DNA of 64,000 nucleotides from NCBI GenBank assembly GCA_004565275.1, contig SDOX01000119.1, positions 160,089-224,088 of the forward strand, read 5' to 3'. Under the pieces are notes generated by a model. That model had not been told where the DNA came from and made no database searches. It was given only the letters and a program-made list of their open reading frames with translations. The translations under genes were made by a program, and so were the position numbers. This document shows positions 1-9,094 of the stretch, in pieces (within the stretch, counting starts at the first letter, position 1; each line of letters opens with the position of its first letter). Source of the DNA: Nannochloropsis salina CCMP1776 (lineage: Eukaryota > Sar > Eustigmatophyceae > Eustigmatales > Monodopsidaceae).

Positions 1-3000
1 ACTTCGTCGGCGTCCCGGGCCATCGCCTCCTCCATTACGTACTTTCCCTGTCGCGCCACGCGCACCAATTGTTCGTACGCAAAGCTGTTGCAAATCATGC
101 CTGGACAGGTCCAGACCTCCACCAGCCGCAGTACCACCCACAAGTACACGCTTTCAAAGCCCTTCTCGACGGGAGTACGCACGGCAAGCGCGCCCATAGC
201 TTGCAGCAACGTTCCAAACACAAGGGGGGCCTCGCGGCTGTCGCTTTCCAAAGATTTTTGCCGGCTGCGAATGGCGGACTTGAAACGATTCACCAAACCC
301 CTGATCGCCCACTCACACGGCATGTCGGCAAGATCTTCCAGAGGCTCATCTTCGTGTCCCCCTTCAACATGAACTCCAGCCACTTCCCCTTTGCTCCGCG
401 TCGCCCTGGTCGGTTTGGACGCAATTGCAGAGGACCCACCAGTGCCATTGCTCTCTCGCCCTCTTCCCGCCATTCTCTTCAAATCCTCCTTCACCATCAG
501 TCGGGCTAGCTTCCCTTGTTGCACCAAGAACCCGATAGACCGCTCCGCCACTGCCTCCCTAACCACACCCTCCCCATCCCCCAGCAGATCCCAGAGTGTG
601 TGGCATAGGGCCTGAGCCGAGACTCTGAGGGGAAGCGTGTAAAGGACGTGGGCAGGTGTCATGACGAGAAGATGAAAGAGAGATCGGACGGTGGGAAGGC
701 GCACGGACGCGGGTAGGCTGCCGTCGAGCAAAGACGAGAAAGGGAGAGCTAATGTAACGATCAGGTCGAAGTGGGGCGCGAGACAGACAGGGAGAATGCT
801 CAGGTCCTCCGAATCTGAGAGACAGGATTCGAGGGACGACGGAATGAGTCGAACGCGTGGGTGCGTCGGTGGATGGAGGCATTTCCTGGATCGTACAGCA
901 ACAAGCCGACCCCCCTCAGGTTTTTCTTCCTCGCCTCCGGTCGGATTTCGCACATCCAGGAGAAGAAGGACCATGTGAAGGAACCGGGCGAGGGCCGGGA
1001 GTGCGGGGTCGGAGGGATCCGTCCCAGAAGACAAGTCTTGGGGACGGCGCCAAAGATGCAGGAGTCGGAGCCCCACGGCCAAGCAACCCGCCACCAGGAG
1101 GGAGCAACGGGCGGCCGGGGAGATGACGCTCTCCTGGGTCCCTCCTTCGCTTTCCTCCTTGCCCACCGTGCCCTCTCCCCCCGGTTCTGCCCCCTCCTCC
1201 CCCGTCGCATTCACCCACCAGTTGGCGACCACCCCCTCCAGGCACAGGGGCAGAAAGCGCAAGATTGCCACGCGCACGGGCCGCTCCGCTTTCTCCTTGG
1301 CGGCGACCATCAGCTGCAGAAGACGGTTCACCGCCCACTGGCCCCGTAGGACCTCCAACACGGCCTCGAGGCTCTGCCTCTCCTTGACGGCGAACCCTAC
1401 CCACTCGCCCAACGCCTTCTCTTCTTGACTGCTGCCCCCCGCCCTAAGTCCACGCCCCCCGCGTTGACTCCTCCCGGAAGGCGGCAAGGTGGCAGGCAAG
1501 GCCGCGGACGGGCCTGCGAAAAGAGGTCCCGCCGTAGAGACGAGGAGGACCATCTTGTCCAGGCATCCCAATCGCTGCGCCTGCGCCAAGCATGGCACAT
1601 TCGTGCCCATTAAGCCGTCCTGCAGCAAGTCCTCGCCGGTTTGCTGTCCCGCTTCGTCGCCCGTGAGCACCTGTCCGCCTCCCTTCGCCCCTCCCTCCAC
1701 CCTCTCCTGGAGCATGGCTTTGACGTACCCGGGTCTTTGCAGGCACTCGAGGACTTTGTGGACCGAGCACGACAAGGCAGCCAGCATAGGTGTCCAATCT
1801 GAGCATGTTTCCGCATATTCTCCTCCGTCTCTTTCCCTCCTTTGCCCCATCCACGTCCCCTCCCACGACCTTTCCCGCCCCTCGACCCCATGGTCGCCCC
1901 AATCGCAACCTCGACAGCCCTGAGGAATAGCATCCACACAGGTCAGAGCCAGGTTGAGGCCCGCGTGGAGGAGGACAAAGGACAAGGCCGCTTCATTTTC
2001 TCCTAAAGGAAGCAAGGACAAGAGCTCTGCCGCCGTCGCTGTCACGTGCCTGACCAACTCTCTCCATTGTGGCTTCTCCACCAGAGCCTCTGCCTCTTTT
2101 CCCCACTCCTTCCGCCACGCCGTCTCCTCTTCTTCTTCTTCGCCTCCCCCTTCCCCGCAACAGTTCCTGCTCCGCTCAGTCCTCCCTCCACTTGCCGTCT
2201 CCCCCGCCGCAGGCACCTCAACTCCCTCCTCCTCTTCCCTCCCTCTCTCGACCCTCGTCACGCTCCCCCCTTTCCCTCGCACCGCGGACATGGCGTACAA
2301 GGCTACCTGCATGCCCAAAGCCGCTGTCGCCCCCGTCTTGAGCACCCGATTCCCCCCCTGTACGACGAGGGACTGCGAAAAAGATTGATCCGAGGGGGGA
2401 GGGAGGGACGAGGGGGCCGAAAGACAGACGTGTGGGGGCTCCCCGACCCCCAGTTTCAGAGAGGCGATCGAGGAGGAGGTCTCATCCAAAAGGCGGCTCA
2501 ACAGCCTCTTCATCACATCAGCGGGGGATGCCTCGTTCCCGCCGTGCTCTGCGTCACGCGCCAGATCTCCCCGCCCCCGCGCCCATCTCGATGCCACAGC
2601 GGGCCCCGCCTCAGACCTTTCCTCTTCCTTCTCTTGTCCTGTTGTCGCCACGTCCTCTTCGCCCTCCACCCCTACCTCCCTCCCTTCACCGCCCTTGGCC
2701 TTCCCCTCCTCATCCAAGCCCTGTCGCTGTACACCTTCGCCGGAATTGCTGCGCCGCCTGCGTTTGCCTGCTCCATACGCGGGCGTTCTGCCCCTCCTTT
2801 CCATCCCTTCCTCCGTCGTCCCGTCTTTTTCCTCTACCTCCTCCCCTCCCCCCATCCTGTTTCCTCGCCTCGGTCGCTTCACCCCACCCTTTTCTCCCGC
2901 CTGCGCACTCATCCGCTCCCTTTCCCTCACTTCCCTTCTTCCTTGCTCCCTTTCACTCCAGGCATACAAGGCCTCCATGGCCACTTTAGGGTGCCGCGCC

Positions 3001-4643
3001 ACGGCCGTCGTCAGACATAAAAAGCAATCCATTAGGTACCATCTATCCTCCCACGCTCCCTCTTCCCCTCCCTTCCCCCTTCCCTCCCTTGCACCGTCAT
3101 CCCCGCTGGCCGACCCTCCCCTGGACACAGCCCCCCATGGCAAGCGCCTGAGCGCGAAGGCCTGCTGGGCGCCAACGGAGTGAGACAAGACGCGGCGCAC
3201 AAGACAGAGCAAGGCGCGGCGGATGAGGGTGACGTGGAGGGAGGGAAAGGAGGCGGGCGGGAAGGAGGGCGGGGGGGAAGGCGGGCAGGAGAGGCACAGG
3301 TCGAGGGAGGCTCCGAGTCCCGGCAGGGTCGTAGGCAGAAGGGTGGCAAGACCAGTGGAGGAGGCGCTCGGGTTGAAGAAGGCCAAGAGACACCGCAGAA
3401 GTTGCACTAGCGCAGGCGTCTCACAGGGTGCTCCCTGCCTCGTCTCTCCGGAAGCCCCTCCCTCCCCCATGCCCTGGGCCCACGCCAGCTCCCCCTGTAA
3501 AAATACAAACATGCTCGCTACTAGTGGGACTTGGACCGTCAAAGGCAAAGCGTTACCGGCCGTTGCAAGCAGGACGTCGAGTGCGGTGACCGTTGCCGTT
3601 TGAAGGGATGTGATATGCGCAGAGACACCGCCAAGTGCCGGAGCCCCTTCCTCCTGCCTTCCCTCCCGCCTGGCCTTCCCAACGCCCGGCTTCTCGTCCG
3701 CCCCTTTCGGACCACACAAGGACAACGTTTGTATGTGCGGGTGTACTGTCAGTCGGAGTTGTGTACCCAGGGACCGGAAGAGGCTCCAGGCCGCGGGGGA
3801 GGAGGCCAGCCCAGCCGAGGATCTGAGCATGGAGGTGACGGCGGAGGTTGCACTGGACAGGAGTAGGAAAAGAGCCTCGACGGTGGGCAAGGGAACAAAG
3901 GCAGCCTCAGCATCCAAGGCGGGCTTCCTACTGTGGGCGCTGGCGGCGGAGGAGGTCGGGCCCAAAGTGGAGGCGTCGTTGGGTAGCAACCGTTGCTCCT
4001 CGTCCTCTCTTTCCCTTGTCCCCTCAGCAACGGCCGCGTCATTCGCCATGCGTACGGTTTCTTGAAATATTGCTAATTTGGATTCCTGCGTAAAAAGGAG
4101 CGCCGCTTCTACGTCTCGACGCAGGAGAAGACGCAAGAGAGCCTGGCCGTCCTCGAGCATGAGGCCCAGGTCGGCGAAGAGACGGTCGTAGGCAGCCAAA
4201 TCGCTCATTTCCACCAAATTGAGCAACTGCGCAGTCACGCTTCGAAGAGAAGGGTGCGCAGGTGCTAGGTGAGAGAACGTGAGAAGACGGAATGTGGCAA
4301 TCACGCGAGGGGCCACGAGAGTGAGTTGTCCGTGCTCAAAAACCTCATCCCCATGCTCGCACATGGATTTCGACAAAATCATGCTCAATAGGTGGCAGAT
4401 TCCTTGTGTGTCGGCCACATTCGCCGTTCGAGGATTTAAGTAAAGTTTAAGGAGCTTGGGCAAGATGCCTTTAAGCTTCTGCAGGATAGCAATGCACGTT
4501 GCTTTGGCTTTCACCCCCTCTCCTCCAGCCTGCCCCAACTCATGCTGCCGTCGGTGTTCTTCACAAGCCTCCATAAGGGGTGCCAGGCCACCAAAAGTGA
4601 CCGTATTACGGCTATTTGTGCCCATGGTAGACTGCGTGTGCAT
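1..4643 (-). CDS. Large alpha-solenoid-like protein, 5' part; gene runs off the left edge
   Basis: Reading the minus strand from an ATG at 4643 (or a second in-frame ATG at 4625), the frame stays open with no stop to base 1, about 1547 codons. I checked it triplet by triplet. Such an open frame by chance is implausible. The translation alternates leucine-rich amphipathic helices, as in HEAT or ARM solenoids, with long acidic and glycine/glutamate-rich low-complexity inserts (roughly 2400-3300). Helical stretches include MDCFLCLTTAVARHPKVAME near 3025 and LLQAMGALAVRTPVEKGFES near 190. The last residues, around SFAYEQLVRVARQGKYVMEE near 60, recall the helix before the UME region of ATR/Mec1-type PI3K-like kinases. 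That is a weak resemblance and I would not name the gene on it. A karyopherin or another giant HEAT protein is equally possible. The kinase or other C-terminal domains, if any, lie outside the window. Confidence 0.75.
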   Translation of the reverse strand, partial: MHTQSTMGTNSRNTVTFGGLAPLMEACEEHRRQHELGQAGGEGVKAKATCIAILQKLKGILPKLLKLYLNPRTANVADTQGICHLLSMILSKSMCEHGDEVFEHGQLTLVAPRVIATFRLLTFSHLAPAHPSLRSVTAQLLNLVEMSDLAAYDRLFADLGLMLEDGQALLRLLLRRDVEAALLFTQESKLAIFQETVRMANDAAVAEGTREREDEEQRLLPNDASTLGPTSSAASAHSRKPALDAEAAFVPLPTVEALFLLLSSATSAVTSMLRSSAGLASSPAAWSLFRSLGTQLRLTVHPHIQTLSLCGPKGADEKPGVGKARREGRQEEGAPALGGVSAHITSLQTATVTALDVLLATAGNALPLTVQVPLVASMFVFLQGELAWAQGMGEGGASGETRQGAPCETPALVQLLRCLLAFFNPSASSTGLATLLPTTLPGLGASLDLCLSCPPSPPPSFPPASFPSLHVTLIRRALLCLVRRVLSHSVGAQQAFALRRLPWGAVSRGGSASGDDGAREGRGKGGEEGAWEDRWYLMDCFLCLTTAVARHPKVAMEALYAWSEREQGRREVRERERMSAQAGEKGGVKRPRRGNRMGGGEEVEEKDGTTEEGMERRGRTPAYGAGKRRRRSNSGEGVQRQGLDEEGKAKGGEGREVGVEGEEDVATTGQEKEEERSEAGPAVASRWARGRGDLARDAEHGGNEASPADVMKRLLSRLLDETSSSIASLKLGVGEPPHVCLSAPSSLPPPSDQSFSQSLVVQGGNRVLKTGATAALGMQVALYAMSAVRGKGGSVTRVERGREEEEGVEVPAAGETASGGRTERSRNCCGEGGGEEEEEETAWRKEWGKEAEALVEKPQWRELVRHVTATAAELLSLLPLGENEAALSFVLLHAGLNLALTCVDAIPQGCRGCDWGDHGVEGRERSWEGTWMGQRRERDGGEYAETCSDWTPMLAALSCSVHKVLECLQRPGYVKAMLQERVEGGAKGGGQVLTGDEAGQQTGEDLLQDGLMGTNVPCLAQAQRLGCLDKMVLLVSTAGPLFAGPSAALPATLPPSGRSQRGGRGLRAGGSSQEEKALGEWVGFAVKERQSLEAVLEVLRGQWAVNRLLQLMVAAKEKAERPVRVAILRFLPLCLEGVVANWWVNATGEEGAEPGGEGTVGKEESEGGTQESVISPAARCSLLVAGCLAVGLRLLHLWRRPQDLSSGTDPSDPALPALARFLHMVLLLLDVRNPTGGEEEKPEGGRLVAVRSRKCLHPPTHPRVRLIPSSLESCLSDSEDLSILPVCLAPHFDLIVTLALPFSSLLDGSLPASVRLPTVRSLFHLLVMTPAHVLYTLPLRVSAQALCHTLWDLLGDGEGVVREAVAERSIGFLVQQGKLARLMVKEDLKRMAGRGRESNGTGGSSAIASKPTRATRSKGEVAGVHVEGGHEDEPLEDLADMPCEWAIRGLVNRFKSAIRSRQKSLESDSREAPLVFGTLLQAMGALAVRTPVEKGFESVYLWVVLRLVEVWTCPGMICNSFAYEQLVRVARQGKYVMEEAMARDADE

Positions 4644-5274
4644 GGTGTGGAGGTATACGTGGATATTTTGATGACTTTTCCGTGAAGATAGAAATGGAGG
4701 GAGGGGTGGGGAGGTGGGGAGGGGACGAGTTTGTTCCTGAAGGCGCTCGAGCTCGCCATGCCCCTATGGAGCCTATCCTAATGATTAAAATATCGTCTTT
4801 TCAATCATGTCCTCTACACCTACACTTCTCTCAAGTAATCCCCTTGTAAAGCATAGGGTTCCTTGTTTGATACGAAAAAAGAGACCACCAAAATCGCAAC
4901 GCCAGCGGTGTGCCTTCCGCCTCGGCTTGCTTTCTCGTGACACTTTGGGAAGCATTTGGTGCAAATAGGCAAGAAGTTTGAAATTTTCGACATTCAGTTG
5001 AACGTTGCATGCTGTATGGCATGCAATGTTGTGGCTGGGCGTTTACTCCTGACGGATCTCCGTCCCTTTTCTTAGTGCGAGTCAAGGGGCTCGCTGGGCG
5101 ATCAAACTGACTGCTCGCCAACTTTGATTCAAGCATGGCTTCCGTCTGCCGCTCATGCTGATGTCACAACCCTACGTACTTACACAGACTCGAACTCGTC
5201 TGTATCAAATCTCCCATTTTATGTGCCATTACTTCCATTTGCCCTAGTTTCTGGCCTCCTCCGCGCAAAGACGC
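4644..5274. other. Divergent intergenic region
   Basis: About 630 bases between the start of the left-edge gene (minus) and the JMJD8-like gene (plus). The part near 4765-4810 is AT-rich. It should hold the promoters of both genes. I saw no convincing coding or RNA feature. Confidence 0.5.
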
Positions 5275-7098
5275 ATGGCCTCTGCACCGGCAAGGCCCTA
5301 CCATCGCCAATCCCTGTGGGCAAACCCCTCCTCGCTACTGCTCTCTTTGGCATTTGCCGCATTCGCAGTAACCTTCCATGCTCTCTTCATGACACCGTGG
5401 CTGGAGGTACGAGCAGCTCGTTTGCGTGGAGGCTGGGCTCGGGAGTCTATGGACGAGGAATCTTCGATAAGACACGGAGGATGTGATTTTTTGAGGCATG
5501 ACGCGGCTGTTCTCGACACGAACACGTTTGAGCACCTGTACAGGGGACAGCGCCCGGTAGTACTGTCGTCGTCAACGAGTCTGGCGACCTTTTGGAGTCA
5601 GCCTCGGTGGCCATATGTGCAGGAGGAGAAGGAGGTGCAGGTGGAGGCGTGGGGACGAGACCGGCTTCTAAAGCTGCACGGAAAGAACCTGACTGTGCTG
5701 GTAGGGGGTTGGAAGGCTTGGGAGGGGCAGACCAAGGCCGGCATGTTTGCCTTGGGAAATTGGGTTGGCGGTGTCCGACTGCCTTTAAAAGAGTTTGTGC
5801 ACAAGTACCTGGACCGCCCGGGTGGCGCGGCCGGTGGAGACGCAGGCGCCGAGGAGGCCGTGGAGGACTTTGCGCACACCGGCACAGTTTCATGGGCCTT
5901 GGAGGACCTCCCCAGGGACCTGGCAGACGCGGTTTGTACCCCCAAATTGTTCGACGCATGGGCCGGGGAGGAAATGACCTGGTCGGGCAGGAAAGGCCAG
6001 GGGGAAGAGGCATCCAGGAACGAAAAAGACAATGGGAAGGAAGAGGCAGGCCGTGTCCGCATCGCGCTGGGCAAGTCTCGGGGAGGGCGGGGTTGGAGTG
6101 TGTCGGAGAGGGAGAGCTGGTCAGGCCTCATGTTCGGAGGCGCCGTCCTGCACTACCTATACCCCCCTGGGCGTGGCCTCCGGAACCTGACGCTCCAAGG
6201 AAGGGGCCACCCGCTCCTGGGGCCCTTGGAATGGGTGACAGGCACGTTGGGCGTATTGGAGCACTACGACGGGGGTCGGGGGCCCGGGGGCGGGGTCATG
6301 GACCCGCCGCCCTTGCATTGCTGGCAAGGACCAGGGGACCTCGTGTACGTGCCGCCGGGCTGGAAGAGCATGCGGGTGCATGTTGGGGACGTGGTCACGG
6401 TGGAAGGCGAGGGCGTGCGGGGCGGGGGAGTACGGGCGCAGGGCAGGGAAAAGGAGGATGTGGAGGACAGGATATTCCATTACCATGCAGAGGCCCTCGC
6501 GAGACATCCCGAGGACGTGGAATCCCTCATGGCGGCCGGGGAAGCGTATGCCCGACGAAGCCTTCGGGCGACCACGACCGTGAATCGAGACTCTTTGTGG
6601 CGGGAATCCTTCATGTGCGTACACACCGCCATGAACCTCCGTCCCTGCGACCCGACTACCCATCTCGTCGCCGCCCAGGTCCTCTTGGCCAATCGGAGCG
6701 CCCCCCACGACGAGAGCCACAGGCAAGCCAAGGCCATCATCCATAGGGCCGAGGAGACCTTCTTCACACTCTCTTCTCCTTCCTGCCCCTTTCCCGCCCT
6801 CCCTCGGGAACGTGTCGCGGCCTTGTTGGCCTCGGCTCGACTGCGCTTCGCGCAATTTTTCTTTTGGATAGGCGATGAAACCGAAGGTAAACGAGCTGTG
6901 GCCGAGGTGTTGGCATTGCGGCCGACATATCTCGAAGCGCATCAATTGCTGGTGTTTGCCCTGAAGAAAAGCGGGAGAGACAGAGAAGCGCGAGAAGCAA
7001 AGCACCTCGCCCTTGTTGCTTTAGGGCCGCGGGGGCGGGAAAGGAGTGTAATAGAAGCATTTGAGAGTTTACTCGAACCTCAAAAAGACTGTAGATAA
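5275..7098 (+). CDS. JMJD8-like JmjC/cupin protein with lost metal ligands and a helical-repeat tail
   Basis: A 607-residue single-exon protein. Residues about 17-40 form one hydrophobic segment after a basic start, fitting a signal anchor into the ER or Golgi. Residues about 70-385 follow animal JMJD8 in order: a FEHLYRGQRPVVLSSS-type opening, GRDRLLKLHG, ALGNWVGGVRLPLKEFVHKY, then a beta core ending GPGDLVYVPPGWKS. Active JmjC oxygenases bind iron through an HxD/E/H motif and a later His. Here the aligned places read WSVSERES (near 272) and GWKSMRV (near 363), so both motifs look lost. This suggests a non-enzymatic fold. Residues about 400-600 look like TPR-type helices (ARHPEDVESLMAAGEAYARR, LALRPTYLEAHQLLVFALKK), perhaps a partner-binding tail. 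Family call fairly firm; lack of activity inferred. Confidence 0.78.
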   Translation: MASAPARPYHRQSLWANPSSLLLSLAFAAFAVTFHALFMTPWLEVRAARLRGGWARESMDEESSIRHGGCDFLRHDAAVLDTNTFEHLYRGQRPVVLSSSTSLATFWSQPRWPYVQEEKEVQVEAWGRDRLLKLHGKNLTVLVGGWKAWEGQTKAGMFALGNWVGGVRLPLKEFVHKYLDRPGGAAGGDAGAEEAVEDFAHTGTVSWALEDLPRDLADAVCTPKLFDAWAGEEMTWSGRKGQGEEASRNEKDNGKEEAGRVRIALGKSRGGRGWSVSERESWSGLMFGGAVLHYLYPPGRGLRNLTLQGRGHPLLGPLEWVTGTLGVLEHYDGGRGPGGGVMDPPPLHCWQGPGDLVYVPPGWKSMRVHVGDVVTVEGEGVRGGGVRAQGREKEDVEDRIFHYHAEALARHPEDVESLMAAGEAYARRSLRATTTVNRDSLWRESFMCVHTAMNLRPCDPTTHLVAAQVLLANRSAPHDESHRQAKAIIHRAEETFFTLSSPSCPFPALPRERVAALLASARLRFAQFFFWIGDETEGKRAVAEVLALRPTYLEAHQLLVFALKKSGRDREAREAKHLALVALGPRGRERSVIEAFESLLEPQKDCR

Positions 7099-7710
7099 CA
7101 ACACTGTAACAAAATTGAGTAAAGTAATGTATTGAAGGGAGTAAATCACCGAAAAATATGTTTTTGCGTGTGTTTTTGCTTCGAACGGAGAGATGTTTGA
7201 GCAGCTCGACTTCCCGGGCACGGTCGCTCACGGCCATGAGCACAAGGCCTTCTTTCTTCCCCCCCCCCCGTCGCATCAGCATGCACCTGTGTGCCTATGC
7301 TTCCTCGCACAATCCCATAAGCCATGAAAATTTGGGATGATCTACCGTCTTGTGCAAAGCATAGTAGAGTCCAGGCCGCTCGCAACTGTTCCTCGGCAAG
7401 CTGGATATGATCATCTCCCTCCCTACAGACGATCATGCATGTTGTCTTACGTGCCTCTGATTATCTGGCCAGTCTGCACTATTCCCACCCACACCACCGC
7501 ATGATTAAACAGATACTTCCTTCTTTGGGATTACAGCAGCATTGAAAACCTCGGGTCAGGACGTTTGCACGAGTGTAAACGCTGACTTTTTGGGTGCGGA
7601 TAGCGTTGGTGAGTCTGCCCGCTCCTCTTGTGGTGAAGCGGCAAAGCGCAACGAGTAAGAATTACTCACTTGACTACAGCATTAGCTAACTGCGGCATCC
7701 GAGAAGCACC
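7099..7710. other. Intergenic region
   Basis: About 610 bases between the JMJD8-like gene and SmD1, both on plus. Short open stretches on either strand look random in composition. It presumably carries the 3' end of the first gene and the SmD1 promoter. No other feature seen. Confidence 0.5.
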
Positions 7711-8373
7711 ATGAAGCTAGTCAGGTAAAGTGGCATGCACAATCAAAAGGATAGGAGTACAGGCTCCCGTCGCCCCAGGTCGGATGGTATCGTACATCTT
7801 TCCCTTTGTCGTGGATGTTTCCCTTTTTAGGCGTTTGCACCAACACATTCCCTCTCGTCGTACACCTTTGCAGGTTTTTGATGAAGCTGAATAATGAAAC
7901 CGTCACCATTGAGTTGAAGAATGGCACGACCATCCAAGGCACTATTTCTGGTACGTCGTCTGTAAATTGCAGGCATTTGGTGCACCTTTTTTCCCCAGTG
8001 CTGTTTACATCCTTCTCAAAATAGCGCCAGTAGAGCCATGACAAGGTGGTGAGTGTTATCGATAATCTGATGAGCGTTTTCATCCACTATAGGCGTCGAC
8101 GTGTCGATGAACACGTACCTCAAGAACGTGAAGGTTACGCTGAAAGGCAAGAATCCCGTCTCGTACGAGAGCCTGTCCATCCGTGGCAATAATATTCGAT
8201 ACTATATTCTACCGGATGCCCTTAATTTGGACGCATTGTTGGTGGATGATGGTCCGAAAAATAAGCTGAAGCCCGGGGCGCAAGCTGGAGGCCGGGGTAG
8301 GGGGCGCGGAGTTGGCGGGCGGGGTGGGAGGGGAAGGGGTGGTCCAGGCGGTAGGGGCAGGGGCAGATTTTAA
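7711..8373 (+). CDS. SNRPD1: Small nuclear ribonucleoprotein SmD1
   Basis: SmD1 is one of the seven Sm-ring proteins around the U-rich site of spliceosomal snRNAs. Three exons: 7711-7724, 7874-7950 and 8093-8373, joined by GT-AG introns of 149 and 142 bases, giving 123 residues. The first coding exon is only 14 bases (MKLVR). The joint restores [20 protein letters not shown], the classic SmD1 start. The Sm1 motif ([20 protein letters not shown]) and Sm2 motif ([14 protein letters not shown]) are intact. The tail from about residue 90 is an RG-rich run ([15 protein letters not shown]), the substrate type for symmetric arginine methylation before snRNP assembly. Length matches the family. Both joints are confirmed by phase and family sequence. 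Confidence 0.97.
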
Positions 8374-9094
8374 GTAAATGACGTAATGTAGATTCTCTTT
8401 GAAAAATTTGATCCTAAGGTGGGGTCGGGTTGCGCGGGAGGGCTGGACAGCAGAGATGCAGGACAGCTCTGGGTAATTGATGTACTTCCCATATATTTGG
8501 GACGGTTGCCCATCAGTTTCGTGCGAGCATGTTTCACAAAAACATGATGTTCGTATGCGAAACGAGTCAGGGCGATGGGACGTTCCCGCTTTGGCATGCG
8601 CGAGATCCGAGCAACCTTAAAGATCGAAGAACTAAGGAGTGAATATAAATTGAGCCTTGTCTGCAAATCATACTATCGGGAGGCTGCTTCTTCTTCGCCA
8701 CCGCGAGGCTTTTTTCCAAGCATGCTTAAATGCATCCTGGTCGTTTTTTGTATTTATTGTGTTGGCTTTACGCAGTGCCTGCTTCATGAAAGTTTCAAAG
8801 AACTGGGGGGGGAGGAGGTTACAAAGTTGGAGGATCAAAGCCACAACAAGACAGAGCACGGGGAGTAGACTTTGAAAGGATGAAAACGGCAGGCGGGCAC
8901 CTGTGTTTTGTTGCTATGACATGTATCAAGACTTTGCGCAATCGCTGGCTCTTTTATAGGTCCATACGACAGGAAAGAGATTTACTCGGGGGCGCGTGAA
9001 CCTAGCAACTTGCGGCACACTCGTATTTCCTCTTCCTTCTTTGCTGAATGTTTTGAGCCATTATTGTCTCTTTCTCTATGCAACAGGGGCATTC
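8374..9094. other. Intergenic region with a doubtful short ORF
   Basis: About 720 bases. A plus-strand frame at 8575-8868 contains from ATG 8722 a 48-residue hydrophobic-start peptide, but nothing else supports a gene. A run ending ttctctatgcaacag just before 9085 resembles an intron acceptor and may end a 5'-UTR intron of the next gene. Confidence 0.4.

Noticed and set aside
2046-3020. A 324-codon plus-strand frame rich in Pro, Ser and Leu
   Set aside because: It is the reverse of the Gly/Glu/Arg-rich part of the minus-strand gene; a GC-rich low-complexity region keeps both strands open.
8575-8868. A 97-codon plus-strand frame between SmD1 and the next gene
   Set aside because: No homology, weak start, and only a short hydrophobic run; kept as a note in the intergenic entry.
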